This document shows positions 20,811 through 28,824 of a stretch of DNA of 64,000 nt, one piece after another. How positions within the stretch are numbered: the first letter of the stretch is position 1; every line of letters begins with the position of its first letter. The notes beneath the pieces were generated by a model. It was not told the origin of the DNA and did not search any database. It was given only the letters and a program-made list of their open reading frames with translations. The DNA comes from Streptococcaceae bacterium. GTDB taxonomy: Bacteria > Bacillota > Bacilli > Lactobacillales > Streptococcaceae. Position numbers and translations under genes: made by a program. Where the stretch lies: NCBI GenBank assembly GCA_022484805.1, contig JAKVKP010000002.1, positions 62,001-126,000 on the forward strand, written 5' to 3'.

Positions 20811-21386
20811 TTATTTATCTTGAGTTGGGATATCGGCAGTAAACGCTGACACCATTTGTGCAGTAATATCAGGATTAGATTGTTGCCCATCCTTCAATTT
20901 ATTTTCAATTGTTTTAAAACCATTTTGATTATCCTTATTATCGCCATCGGTTTTTTGAAACTGACCTTCATAGTCTTTTTGTAAGCCCTTAATTTTGTTA
21001 TCAAGGTCTTTGATATTACCATCCTTGTCCTTTTCAACTTCACCCAGTTTAAAAATAAGATAATCAATATCTTTGGCGCCCGCTTCACGTAGGCTCTTTT
21101 CAAGAGATGCATGTGTGGTATTTTCGTCTAATTGAGTTTGAAGCTTTTCATTGCTAGATTGTAATTCCTGAATCTTTTGATTTAAGCTATCTGAGTTGCC
21201 CTTTTCTTTGGATAATTCTTCTAACTTCGTACTATTTTCAGTAATCTGATTTTTTAGCGCCGTTTCAGATTCCTGTAAAGTCGTAATTGTTTTATTCAAA
21301 CCAGTAACGGTTTTACCATGTTCAGTCATTACAAACTTAGCTTGTTCCTCAGTTAAACCTTGTGCGATTAAATCTTCTTTTTTCAT
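20811..21386 (-). CDS. Scaffold protein (phage minor structural gp20-like)
   Basis: 191 residues from ATG 21386-21384, preceded by TAGGAGGAAACACGT; extension to 21506 would run through a terminator-like hairpin. The sequence is a long charged coiled coil starting EDLIAQGLTEEQAKFVMTEHGKTVTGLNKTI, typical of gp20-type capsid scaffolds, with a helical C-terminus (NPDITAQMVSAFTADIPTQDK). It guides procapsid assembly and lies directly before the capsid gene. Confidence 0.88.
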   Translation of the reverse strand: MKKEDLIAQGLTEEQAKFVMTEHGKTVTGLNKTITTLQESETALKNQITENSTKLEELSKEKGNSDSLNQKIQELQSSNEKLQTQLDENTTHASLEKSLREAGAKDIDYLIFKLGEVEKDKDGNIKDLDNKIKGLQKDYEGQFQKTDGDNKDNQNGFKTIENKLKDGQQSNPDITAQMVSAFTADIPTQDK

Positions 21387-21463
21387 TACGTGTTTCCTCC
21401 TAAGTGTTTTTGGATTGGCAACTCCCAATATGAGCCGACTTTTAGAGACATTCGAGCAGGTCT

Positions 21464-21493
21464 GAAAAAAATAAAAAGCCGTAGCAATACGAC
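21464..21493 (-). terminator. Minus-strand terminator upstream of the scaffold gene
   Basis: Minus strand: GTCGTA (21493-21488), TTGC loop, TACGGC (21483-21478), then TTTTTATTTTTTT. It would stop late transcription before the capsid genes unless there is antitermination or a further promoter downstream. Confidence 0.7.
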
Positions 21494-21545
21494 TTAAATT
21501 TGACACGTTTTTTTCAAAATAGTTATTGATAAAATATCTTATTTC

Positions 21546-21573
21546 TGGACATTAAAGAAATTATTGTTATGAT
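21546..21573 (+). promoter_or_regulatory. Promoter candidate for the plus-strand cargo gene
   Basis: TGGACA (21546-21551), 16-base spacer, TATGAT (21568-21573), about 20 bases before an AAAAAGGAG ribosome site and ATG 21597. It points opposite to the surrounding late operon. Confidence 0.6.
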
Positions 21574-21596
21574 ATAAATAAAAAAGGAGATAACGT

Positions 21597-22154
21597 ATGG
21601 CAATAAATCAAAATGTACTAGACGAGCTATCACATATTGAAGAATATCCAGAAAATGAATTAAATGAAATACCAAAAAAGATGTACAACGGTTTTGTTAA
21701 TGATCAATATGTTAATTTAGTAAGAATAGGATTTGACGTACAAACAATTCATCAACAAATTATCAAGGACTTATCTTCAAAAAACCTTTCAATTGAAAAA
21801 CTAATTCAAAATAGTGCTTTAAGCGCTGATGAAAAAGCTTTTATAATTAAATCATCAAAATATTTTGATAATTTAATTCCATTAGGAATAGGAGCAGCTG
21901 GCGGTCCTAAAAAAAAGAAAAAGAAAAAAGAACTTGATAAAGAAGCAACTGTCTATATTCAGATAGTAAGCGTTGTATTAGCTGCTATTTCTATAATTGT
22001 TACCACCTACTACGGAGAACAAAATTATAAAATACTGGAGCAGGAGCTCAAATTAGAAACTGAAAAATTTGAATTTGAAAAAAAAATTCAAGAAAAAGAA
22101 CTTGATTTAAAAGAAAAAGAGATTAATCAAATCATAGAATTTCCTGAAAAATAA
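21597..22154 (+). CDS. Plus-strand cargo (moron) protein with one membrane segment
   Basis: 185 residues. A soluble helical N-terminus (1-105) is followed by a GGPKKKKKKKELDK basic patch, a membrane segment (about 122-143, YIQIVSVVLAAISIIVTTYY) and a charged C-terminal coiled coil (145-185). Ribosome site AAAAAGGAG and its own promoter are visible. It is the only plus-strand gene inside the late operon, between a MuF-partner gene and the scaffold, with minus-strand terminators on both sides. No family is recognised. Expression from the prophage and a membrane-facing role such as exclusion or host modification are inferences from context. Confidence 0.7.
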   Translation: MAINQNVLDELSHIEEYPENELNEIPKKMYNGFVNDQYVNLVRIGFDVQTIHQQIIKDLSSKNLSIEKLIQNSALSADEKAFIIKSSKYFDNLIPLGIGAAGGPKKKKKKKELDKEATVYIQIVSVVLAAISIIVTTYYGEQNYKILEQELKLETEKFEFEKKIQEKELDLKEKEINQIIEFPEK

Positions 22155-22159
22155 TAATA

Positions 22160-22203
22160 CATAAAAATTTAAAAATAGCACTCAATCATTTCGACTGGGT
22201 ACT
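22160..22203 (-). terminator. Terminator after the MuF partner gene
   Basis: Minus strand: 11-base arm AGTACCCAGTC (22203-22193), GAAAT loop, GATTGAGTGCT (22187-22177) with one mismatch and two G-U pairs, then ATTTTTAAATTTTT. It overlaps the stop of the 22202-22405 gene. Confidence 0.68.
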
Positions 22204-22405
22204 ATTCTTCGGATAATTTATCAATTACTTTTTCAATTTTTAATCCCTCGCCTTTGATTTCATCATCAATTGCAAAAGACATCATGGCATTTTCTAAATC
22301 TTCTATGAGTTTATCGTAATCATCATCATTATACTTAGTCTTGACTGATACAAACTTAGAAATATATTCAATTTCCTTCAGTGTCAAAACATCACTTAAA
22401 ATCAT
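22202..22405 (-). CDS. Small acidic protein, putative immunity partner of the MuF toxin
   Basis: 67 residues from ATG 22405-22403; AAGGA lies 8 bases upstream, while the earlier ATG is inside that site. Acidic and helical (VSVKTKYNDDDYDKLIEDLENAMMSFAIDDEIKG). It begins 5 bases after the stop of the MuF gene, whose last domain looks like a nuclease toxin. Size, acidity and tight coupling are those of an immunity or antitoxin protein. No family match is recognised, so the role is inferred from context. Confidence 0.55.
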   Translation of the reverse strand: MILSDVLTLKEIEYISKFVSVKTKYNDDDYDKLIEDLENAMMSFAIDDEIKGEGLKIEKVIDKLSEE

Positions 22406-22410
22406 TTGTA

Positions 22411-23598
22411 TCATCCTTTCTTAGTATATTTTCTGACTGTTCGACTTCCTGTTTTATGAGTGGTAACGACTGTTCCCGTATCTGGATTAACAACTACAGA
22501 AACAATACGACCAACATACTTACGTGAAGTACCATTATTATCAGTTTTATCTGGTCTAATGTGAATCGGATTAACTAAAGCATCTATTATTTCATTTGGA
22601 TTTACTTCCCGCAAGATAGTTCGTTCTGCTAAATGCTGACTTGTACGTTTAATCTCAATACCATCAACCGTCTTCACACCAATTATAGCATTATTAGCTT
22701 GATAATGCTTATCTTTAAGCCATTCTTGATAATTCTTATACTTATCAACCTCGTGTGTTTCATTATCACGTCTTAGCTTAAGTTCATAGCCCTTAATAAC
22801 GGATATTGTTCGACATCTGCAACCACAATCTTCCTCAGCTACACCAAACATATGAGGTTGCAAAGCTTTGTAACCACTAACTTTAAAGTATTCCTTGATT
22901 GGAATTGTTGTGCCGTCAAGTTGTGCATGGTCACTACGAGTTTTCATATCAAGTGCTGCAGACCATTGTTTCTCAATTTCAACACCTTTAGTGGTGATGT
23001 CATTCTGAGACTTCTGACGAGTAATTGATGATACTCTACCACCTTCAGTTCTTGCAATCGACATAGCACGTTTATACTTTGAATCACCAACATTAGCTAT
23101 TCTTCGTGCAATCTTGGCATATGAATCGCCTTTAGCAAAACCTCGTGTCAATTCGTGATTGATTGACTGCTTTAACTTAGTGACATTCCCTTGAAGCCTA
23201 GTTGATAGCTTGCGACTAGCTACAGGTGTTTGAATTATCGTTTCAATCGTCTTGTTATCAAGCATACTAAAGCTAATCGGTATACCTGTTGTTTGTTCAA
23301 ACTCATAAAATAATTCGTTATATCCTGTTTGCCCAACCGTATCCAAATAATTATAAATCTTACGATTGTTAACACCTTGAAGCTCGTCAATACTAATTTG
23401 TAACTGCTGCTTAATTAATTGCAACCGTTCAGACTGCATTTTCTGAGTAAAATTAAGTTTTTCCGCATCCTCGACCAACTGTTTTACCTGGTCGTTCACT
23501 TCGTTATAAACTGACTGATATGCAGATAAAAGGTCTTTAGATAGGTCTTTCTCAGAATTTTGAAGTAGTTTTTCAATCTCAGATTGATACTTATTCAT
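22411..23598 (-). CDS. MuF/SPP1 gp7-like minor head protein with C-terminal toxin-like domain
   Basis: 395 residues. A helical N-terminus (1-160) leads into a phage head morphogenesis (MuF) domain, about 175-270, with ARTEGGRVSSITRQKSQ, DHAQLDGTTIP and a CGCRC metal-like cluster. After a linker, residues about 310-395 (TSQHLAERTILREVNPNEIIDALVNPIHI, YVGRIVSVVVNPDTGTVVTTHKTGSRTV) resemble the PBECR-type nuclease domains found at the ends of MuF proteins, with the H, R and T residues of the BECR fold plausibly present. MuF proteins are packaged in the head and may be delivered with the DNA. Toxicity is predicted only. Confidence 0.82.
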   Translation of the reverse strand: MNKYQSEIEKLLQNSEKDLSKDLLSAYQSVYNEVNDQVKQLVEDAEKLNFTQKMQSERLQLIKQQLQISIDELQGVNNRKIYNYLDTVGQTGYNELFYEFEQTTGIPISFSMLDNKTIETIIQTPVASRKLSTRLQGNVTKLKQSINHELTRGFAKGDSYAKIARRIANVGDSKYKRAMSIARTEGGRVSSITRQKSQNDITTKGVEIEKQWSAALDMKTRSDHAQLDGTTIPIKEYFKVSGYKALQPHMFGVAEEDCGCRCRTISVIKGYELKLRRDNETHEVDKYKNYQEWLKDKHYQANNAIIGVKTVDGIEIKRTSQHLAERTILREVNPNEIIDALVNPIHIRPDKTDNNGTSRKYVGRIVSVVVNPDTGTVVTTHKTGSRTVRKYTKKG

Positions 23599-23603
23599 AA
23601 CAG

Positions 23604-23789
23604 TCAGTCCTTAATGATTTTAATGCGTTTAACAGAATTTAGCGGAATAAAATTATCGCTAACCATTAGATATTTGCTAGATTCTGATGATACTGAACTT
23701 AAATACTCTTGTGCATTGTCAAAGCTTACTTCTGACAAAATACTAATTGGAAATATCCTTCCCTTTAAGTAAATTTTTATTTTCGTCAT
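23604..23789 (-). CDS. Small phage protein overlapping the portal gene end
   Basis: 61 residues from ATG 23789-23787 with AAAGGAGATG upstream. Beta-rich (MTKIKIYLKGRIFPISIL, YLMVSDNFIPLNSVKRIKIIKD), probably a single small barrel. It overlaps the portal 3' end by 47 bases in another frame and is followed 5 bases later by the MuF gene. No function is apparent. Confidence 0.6.
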   Translation of the reverse strand: MTKIKIYLKGRIFPISILSEVSFDNAQEYLSSVSSESSKYLMVSDNFIPLNSVKRIKIIKD

Positions 23790-25233
23790 TGATATCATCT
23801 CCTTTCGGCTCGGTGTAATCTTGCTCCTCCATTCGTTTCTGAACTTCCTCGTAATCAAGCTCTTGAATCTCGCAAATCTCTTTTAACATGGATTCATCAT
23901 CAATGTATGGGGCGACATCAAGCAAGTTTTGAATTAAAAGTCCTTTTGTTTCAGCATTACTCTTATCAACCGTAGCATTGTCAGTCTCACTAACCATCAT
24001 AGACCGAGTAATAATCACTTCTATCTGTTGTCTTGTAAATGATTTATGGTAACGTTCGTTAATATCTTGAATAATCAAGTCAAGCACTTGTTTTAAGAAT
24101 GCTTTTAGCCTAATCTCAGTCTTATTACACTTTAAATCAAGCAATGAGTAACGTGATTTAATTACAACGTTAGTAATATTGCCATCACCGACTTGTGAAG
24201 AATCAAAAGCCATACCAAATTTATAAATAGACTCCTTATCCGTTTCTAACTTAGTTTTACGTGCTGTAACTGGGATATCTACTGTTTTAACATCAATTCC
24301 ACCATCTTCAGCTACCCCAACAGTCTTTTTAGTCCTCAAGTTAGTGACTAAGGTGTCTAAGTTGTCACCACTATATCCCTTCACTGCATATATTGGATGG
24401 TCAAAGTCAACTAGGTTATTTGATAAGGCACAAGCCATCAAGTCATAATCATCAATAAGTGCCTTAATTGGTTCAAGGTCCGTCTTTTCATTCTTATTGT
24501 TAGAAAGTTTCAAGAAAGGAATAAAGCCAAACCCTTTACCTAAAATTTTCCCTTCGCTATCTTCAATTAATTGGTGCGGCTTAGGGTTGATTTCCTCTGA
24601 TTGATCTATGATAAAACGATTATCGTGTTCATTGGATGAAACAAAAAACCAAGTTTTCTCATCATCCCACAGCTCCGCTTTAGTGACTGTGATCGTCCGA
24701 TTATCCTTAGTTATCTCTGTATCATAATAACGAATCATTGCGATAATATTATTCATGCTGTCATATATAATAACCACCTTTAGACTATCCGCCACTTTAA
24801 AAGCTAACCGATTATCTTTATTGCGGTATACATAAGCAAACTCATAGGCTTTCTTGCTAGCACCCTCAACCATTTCCTGAAGCATTAGTTGAAAATCTTC
24901 GTCAATATATTCTTCAAGATAAGTTTTCAGATTTGTATCTTCTGTATAAAATTCAACTGGATTGCTTAATAAATACTGGACCTTTTGATCTACCTGTTCG
25001 GTAAAGAATGAATGTGGTATCTTGATATTGCTACGATTCTTCTCCTCAACCAATTGCCCGTCATCATTGTAGTAGAATAGCCTAAACTTTAAGATGTCAT
25101 GCTTGTAGTCGTAATATTTAACACCTTCACGCATTCTACGTTTTAATGCACTGATACGGTCATTTTGAATCATGTTATAAATAAACTTCGATAGTACCTC
25201 AGGGTTACTTGATTTTAAATATTTGATATCCAA
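23743..25233 (-). CDS. Portal protein (SPP1 gp6-like)
   Basis: 496 residues. Family features include RISALKRRMREGVKYYDYKHDIL near the N-terminus, KIPHSFFTEQVDQKVQYLLSNPVEF, a central FGFIPFLKLSNNKNEKTDLEPIKALIDDYDLMACALSNNLVDF and the acidic disordered C-terminus. Twelve copies form the DNA channel at one capsid vertex, docking terminase and then the connector. It follows terL by 17 bases. Confidence 0.93.
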   Translation of the reverse strand: MDIKYLKSSNPEVLSKFIYNMIQNDRISALKRRMREGVKYYDYKHDILKFRLFYYNDDGQLVEEKNRSNIKIPHSFFTEQVDQKVQYLLSNPVEFYTEDTNLKTYLEEYIDEDFQLMLQEMVEGASKKAYEFAYVYRNKDNRLAFKVADSLKVVIIYDSMNNIIAMIRYYDTEITKDNRTITVTKAELWDDEKTWFFVSSNEHDNRFIIDQSEEINPKPHQLIEDSEGKILGKGFGFIPFLKLSNNKNEKTDLEPIKALIDDYDLMACALSNNLVDFDHPIYAVKGYSGDNLDTLVTNLRTKKTVGVAEDGGIDVKTVDIPVTARKTKLETDKESIYKFGMAFDSSQVGDGNITNVVIKSRYSLLDLKCNKTEIRLKAFLKQVLDLIIQDINERYHKSFTRQQIEVIITRSMMVSETDNATVDKSNAETKGLLIQNLLDVAPYIDDESMLKEICEIQELDYEEVQKRMEEQDYTEPKGDDINDENKNLLKGKDISN

Positions 25234-25250
25234 TTGTTATCACTTCCTTT

Positions 25251-26513
25251 CTAAACTAACCATTTGCCTTTTTTACTTCTATGTTCAACTGCGTATCTGA
25301 TTGCATCAATTACGTGATTATAAGAATCAACTGGCTCATTAGTATATTCGTTGGTCTTTTTATCTTTTTTCCAAGTATAATTTTCTAATTCCTCAATTAA
25401 TTTCACGCAACGGTCATCTACAATTAATTCATACTGCAGTAACCACTGAATTCCCTGACGTATACTATCAGGTCCTTTCTTTGCAGCTCTGATACGATTA
25501 ACGCCCTTACCTTTTATTTCGGTAATGGACTTTTGTTCAGCAGAATCAGCAGTGATAATTTCTTTTGAATAGCCTAAGTTTTTAATAGTTTCAGCTATTT
25601 CATCATTAAGCATTCCCTTTTTAGTAAATTCCTCGAGAATATAAATACGTTTGTTTTTTTCATCAACCTTTATATGAATAAAAGCTGATGGATCATTTAC
25701 ATAACCAAAGTCAAGTCCGAAGTCTGAATCTAGTTTTCTTAATTCTTCACTGCTCTTATCAAGTCTTCGTTTGATATAAGTTGGAAATACTAATTTATCA
25801 AGGGTCGCAAATTCACCAAGTGCGTAAATTCTAAAATAAGCTGGGTTACGAGCTTTTAAATCTTCAATGACCTTTCGGTTATCGTCGTCTAAGAAACGAT
25901 TATCAGTGTACGTAGAATGATAAATAGCAGTACGTGTAGTATCAACATTCGATTCCTCACTAAAGAAATACTTAAAAACCCAGTTCAATTTAGAAACTGG
26001 GTTAAACATTAAAAATATTTGTCTGTCTTTATGTTTCTTTTCCCGTAAACGCAAAGTTAGTTGAGTGTAATCTTCCAAAGTAAACTCGGTTGCTTCTTCC
26101 ATAACAACATCGGATATCCCTTTGATAGACTTTATTTTCTCTGGATCATCCATGCCTTTGAATAGGAATTCAGCACCATTGGGTAATGTGATTCTAAAAT
26201 CAGTATTATTAACTTTACATTTATCTAATAAATTCCAATCAGCTAAACAAGCTTTAACATCCTCAAAGATTGAATCTTTGATAGACCGTCCAACTTTTCT
26301 TGTAAACAAGACTTTTCTTGGGTGTTTCCAAGGCATACAAGCTTTAAATATAACTTTTTGAACAACACCGTGCGATTTACCACTTGAAGCACCGCCGTAA
26401 TGGACTTCTGTAAACTTAGAATAATTTCGTAGGCTATCGTAATACCGTTTATTAAAAACTCTGGAAGGAAAGTTAAATTCTAAGACGATACTACGTTGCT
26501 TCGTCTTCAGCAT
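25251..26513 (-). CDS. Terminase large subunit
   Basis: 420 residues from ATG 26513-26511, which overlaps the small-subunit gene; an upstream extension is possible. ATPase motifs are seen: HYGGASSGKSHGVVQKV (Walker A), DVVMEEATEFT (Walker B with catalytic E) and LMFNPVSKLNWVFKYFF (coupling). The nuclease domain has DFGYVNDPSAFIHI and later ADSAEQKSITEIKGKG and DSYNHVIDAIRYAVE acidic clusters. Powers DNA packaging and cuts concatemers. B. subtilis SPP1/phi-type pac-like terminase is likely. Confidence 0.95.
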   Translation of the reverse strand: MLKTKQRSIVLEFNFPSRVFNKRYYDSLRNYSKFTEVHYGGASSGKSHGVVQKVIFKACMPWKHPRKVLFTRKVGRSIKDSIFEDVKACLADWNLLDKCKVNNTDFRITLPNGAEFLFKGMDDPEKIKSIKGISDVVMEEATEFTLEDYTQLTLRLREKKHKDRQIFLMFNPVSKLNWVFKYFFSEESNVDTTRTAIYHSTYTDNRFLDDDNRKVIEDLKARNPAYFRIYALGEFATLDKLVFPTYIKRRLDKSSEELRKLDSDFGLDFGYVNDPSAFIHIKVDEKNKRIYILEEFTKKGMLNDEIAETIKNLGYSKEIITADSAEQKSITEIKGKGVNRIRAAKKGPDSIRQGIQWLLQYELIVDDRCVKLIEELENYTWKKDKKTNEYTNEPVDSYNHVIDAIRYAVEHRSKKGKWLV

Positions 26514-26991
26514 TCCACTCACCAACCTTGATAACAATATCTCCTGATTGAAGATCAACTTTATCAGTGAACAGCGCATGACGTTTGCCCATTAGTTCAA
26601 GTGCCTTATTGACATCAGATAATTTAGCAGGCATTTCAACCACTTCGGCATGTTCGTTCTCAATAACTTGTTTCTTCAAAGTTCCATCTTCGCCAGTGGG
26701 TACCCATAATTCTTTTTTTTCTCGAAGTGTGACTACTTGATTTTCTTTGACCTCACGCCTACCGATAGCTGTCAATCTCTCCATTACTTCCTTAGCATCC
26801 ATTATTTTAGAATCTTCAATTTCTTGTAGTTTTTCATCTATATATTTTTGAATGTCAGGTTTTGTCAAGTTCTCTTGTCCGATTGATCTAGCTGACTTCT
26901 TTGCATATCCAGCTTTTACAGCTGCATCTGTAGCATTCAAACTAATTAAGTATTCTTGACAAAATCGCATTTGTTTTTTTGTCATTGCCAT
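26491..26991 (-). CDS. Terminase small subunit
   Basis: 166 residues from ATG 26991-26989 with GAAGGTG upstream. N-terminal MTKKQMRFCQEYLISLNATDAAVKAGYAKKSARSIGQENLTKPDIQKYI is the terminase_2 DNA-binding helix-turn-helix; the centre and C-terminus mediate oligomerisation. It recognises the packaging initiation site and overlaps terL by 23 bases. Confidence 0.95.
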   Translation of the reverse strand: MAMTKKQMRFCQEYLISLNATDAAVKAGYAKKSARSIGQENLTKPDIQKYIDEKLQEIEDSKIMDAKEVMERLTAIGRREVKENQVVTLREKKELWVPTGEDGTLKKQVIENEHAEVVEMPAKLSDVNKALELMGKRHALFTDKVDLQSGDIVIKVGEWNAEDEAT

Positions 26992-27011
26992 GTTGTTCAC
27001 CTTCTTTCTAC

Positions 27012-27044
27012 ACAAAAAAACACCACACTGAAAAGAATGGTGTT
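27012..27044 (-). terminator. Terminator between the zinc-ribbon gene and terminase
   Basis: Minus strand: AACACCA (27044-27038), 12-base loop, TGGTGTT (27025-27019), then TTTTTG. It isolates terS from the upstream gene, so late transcription presumably starts downstream of it or depends on antitermination. Confidence 0.65.
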
Positions 27045-27066
27045 AATTACAAAAAAATATATTATT

Positions 27067-27363
27067 TTAAAAAATTGACAAAGTATTCTTAATTACTTTT
27101 GCATCTTTGTTAACACCAAAATCTTCATAATTTGGCGCACCTGCTGGATATTCTGAACATTCAAAACTTAAAGTATATTCCTCTCCACACTCAGGGCATT
27201 TTTTATAAACTTCAGCACTGTAAAAAATTTCTTCCCCCATGCCTCTGTCTTCATCGGTCCATGTTTGTTGCAAATCAAATTCTCCTGAATCGGACTCAAC
27301 TGTTCCATCGCACAAAGATTTTCCACATTTTACAATTACAAAACCTGTTAAATTCATTTTCAT
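27067..27363 (-). CDS. Zinc-ribbon-like phage protein
   Basis: 98 residues. Two Cys pairs, IVKCGKSLC and KKCPECGEEYTLSFEC, suggest a zinc-binding ribbon, with an acidic centre. Start ATG 27363 has AAGGATTGTG upstream. It lies between two minus-strand terminators, and an extended -10 (TTGTATAAT) precedes it, so it is probably a single-gene unit just before the packaging genes. Function unknown. Confidence 0.6.
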   Translation of the reverse strand: MKMNLTGFVIVKCGKSLCDGTVESDSGEFDLQQTWTDEDRGMGEEIFYSAEVYKKCPECGEEYTLSFECSEYPAGAPNYEDFGVNKDAKVIKNTLSIF

Positions 27364-27387
27364 CACAATCCTTTTTATTTTTATTAT

Positions 27388-27415
27388 ACAAAAACCTCTG
27401 CCTAAATGACAGAGG
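27388..27415 (-). terminator. Terminator after the late-activator candidate
   Basis: Minus strand: CCTCTG (27415-27410), 9-base loop, CAGAGG (27400-27395), then TTTTTG, running into the TGTATAAT promoter element of the zinc-ribbon gene. Confidence 0.7.
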
Positions 27416-27495
27416 AAAAAAGAGTGTTTGTATATTTTACAAAAATTTCACATTACCATAATATCATGAAAGTAATGCTCATTTGGCTCATCTTT

Positions 27496-27930
27496 TCAAT
27501 CAGTCCAAAAAATTCCTAATTTAAAAGCAATTCTTCTAAATAGATCGTTTCTTTTTCGTTTTAAATGAGACCATGAATATCCTGATATTGCAATCGCTTT
27601 TTGTTTGCTCATATTTGAAAAGTAATATCCTTCAATATATTTTTTAAAGTTTGGGTCAATTTCTTTCAAGCAATCTTCAACTACTCTTTTATTTAAAAAA
27701 ATCCGTTCAAGTGTTGGTTTAAAATACTCAGTCCTCAGCACATACTTATCTTGTTCGAACATTTTACTAAATGATGATCTACTTCCACCAATATTCTCGT
27801 CTGTATTTTCATTATATGGTGTCATGATTTCATCTTTAATCATATCAATCTGTTTTCGATACAACGGATATTCGAACATGATGTCACGTACCTTAGTGAA
27901 ACCGTTGTTGTAATTTTTTTTAATCATCAT
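27496..27930 (-). CDS. Probable late-gene transcription regulator (DUF722/ArpU/RinA-like)
   Basis: 144 residues. The C-terminus FSNMSKQKAIAISGYSWSHLKRKRNDLFRRIAFKLGIF (about 103-143) reads as a sigma-4-like helix-turn-helix, as in the small activators encoded just before terS in Lactobacillales phages. The N-terminal half is helical. Its position immediately upstream of the packaging genes fits an activator of late transcription. Family choice between DUF722 and ArpU-like is uncertain. Confidence 0.68.
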   Translation of the reverse strand: MMIKKNYNNGFTKVRDIMFEYPLYRKQIDMIKDEIMTPYNENTDENIGGSRSSFSKMFEQDKYVLRTEYFKPTLERIFLNKRVVEDCLKEIDPNFKKYIEGYYFSNMSKQKAIAISGYSWSHLKRKRNDLFRRIAFKLGIFWTD

Positions 27931-28142
27931 TCACCTACCAATCCCATTAAATAATCAAGCAGCCCTTTCATAATCGTTTCAGCAATTGGATGTTTACAAT
28001 ATTTTGCCACAATATCACCTGCTGAGGCAAATACCCATTGCCAATAACCATCTGTATTAAATCCTTTTTCTTGAGCAACTTGATTATTTTTATCAATCCA
28101 TATATTCACATCCATAAAAAATTCATGCGTGTTGAAATTCAT
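27927..28142 (-). CDS. Small phage protein
   Basis: 71 residues, helical, with WQWVFASAGDIVAKYCKHPIAETIMKGLLDYLMGL. It overlaps RusA and the downstream regulator by 1 and 4 bases, so it is a genuine member of this operon. No domain recognised. Confidence 0.6.
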   Translation of the reverse strand: MNFNTHEFFMDVNIWIDKNNQVAQEKGFNTDGYWQWVFASAGDIVAKYCKHPIAETIMKGLLDYLMGLVGE

Positions 28143-28540
28143 TATTCGAGCACCTCAATCCTGATGTAAATACCTGGAATATCTGCCCAAAATTTTTCAG
28201 CCAATAAACTAGCCACTAAGTTATCATCTTTCCAAAAACCTAAACGACTCATACAATCCTGCAATAATTTATTTGAATTATCTAGATCAGGTTTAGTCAG
28301 TTTATACTCACCATTGTAGTGTCCTTTTGTTTTCTTGAATAGCCAACGCACAGTCAAACGAATACCTTTAGTAATTTTTTCTTCTGGTACATGTTGACCA
28401 AGATGAGCCATTAATTTTGCTCGTGCATCTGCTAAATCCGGAGGTTCATAAAATACCGGTTTACCATTTTTGACAGCTACTTGTTTTTGTTGGTGAGTTG
28501 TTCGAGGTACCTTTTCCATAGGCATAAAAAATTCAATCAT
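28142..28540 (-). CDS. RusA-like Holliday junction resolvase
   Basis: 132 residues. RLTVRWLFKKTKGHYNGEYKLTKPDLDNSNKLLQDCMSRLGFWKDDNLVASLLAEKFWA contains the RusA core with acidic residues of the KPDLDN and DD motifs. It cleaves four-way junctions during phage recombination or packaging preparation. GAGGTGG precedes the ATG. It is the first gene after the probable origin. Confidence 0.9.
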   Translation of the reverse strand: MIEFFMPMEKVPRTTHQQKQVAVKNGKPVFYEPPDLADARAKLMAHLGQHVPEEKITKGIRLTVRWLFKKTKGHYNGEYKLTKPDLDNSNKLLQDCMSRLGFWKDDNLVASLLAEKFWADIPGIYIRIEVLE

Positions 28541-28824
28541 AATTCCACCTCATTTTGTTATTTTATATCGGTATATACCTTTTGTTTTTTCTTGTGACGT
28601 TCCATCGTGCAGCTTCACTCCGTTTTGTTTATAACTATCTATCCCCAGAGGGAGATAGTTATAACAACGGTGACAGCACTGCTGACAAGGGTCTGAGTGC
28701 TGTAACAGGCTATAACAGGCTAAATAGCTAGGAACGTGTAATATTTTTGTAATATTTTTTAACTAGCTTATAACAGGCTATTAGAGTGTTACAATTCACA
28801 GGCTATAACAGGCTAAATAGCTAG
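28541..28824. repeat. Repeat-rich intergenic region, candidate phage replication origin
   Basis: A 26-base direct repeat occurs at 28706-28731 and 28799-28824. The 12-mer TATAACAGGCTA appears three times (28711, 28769, 28804). A 10-bp inverted repeat ATAACTATCT/AGATAGTTAT lies at 28631-28662 and CAGCACT/AGTGCTG at 28674-28702. Between the direct repeats is an AT-rich stretch (28736-28762). This iteron-like layout beside the primase-helicase gene fits an origin. Function is inferred. Confidence 0.6.
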
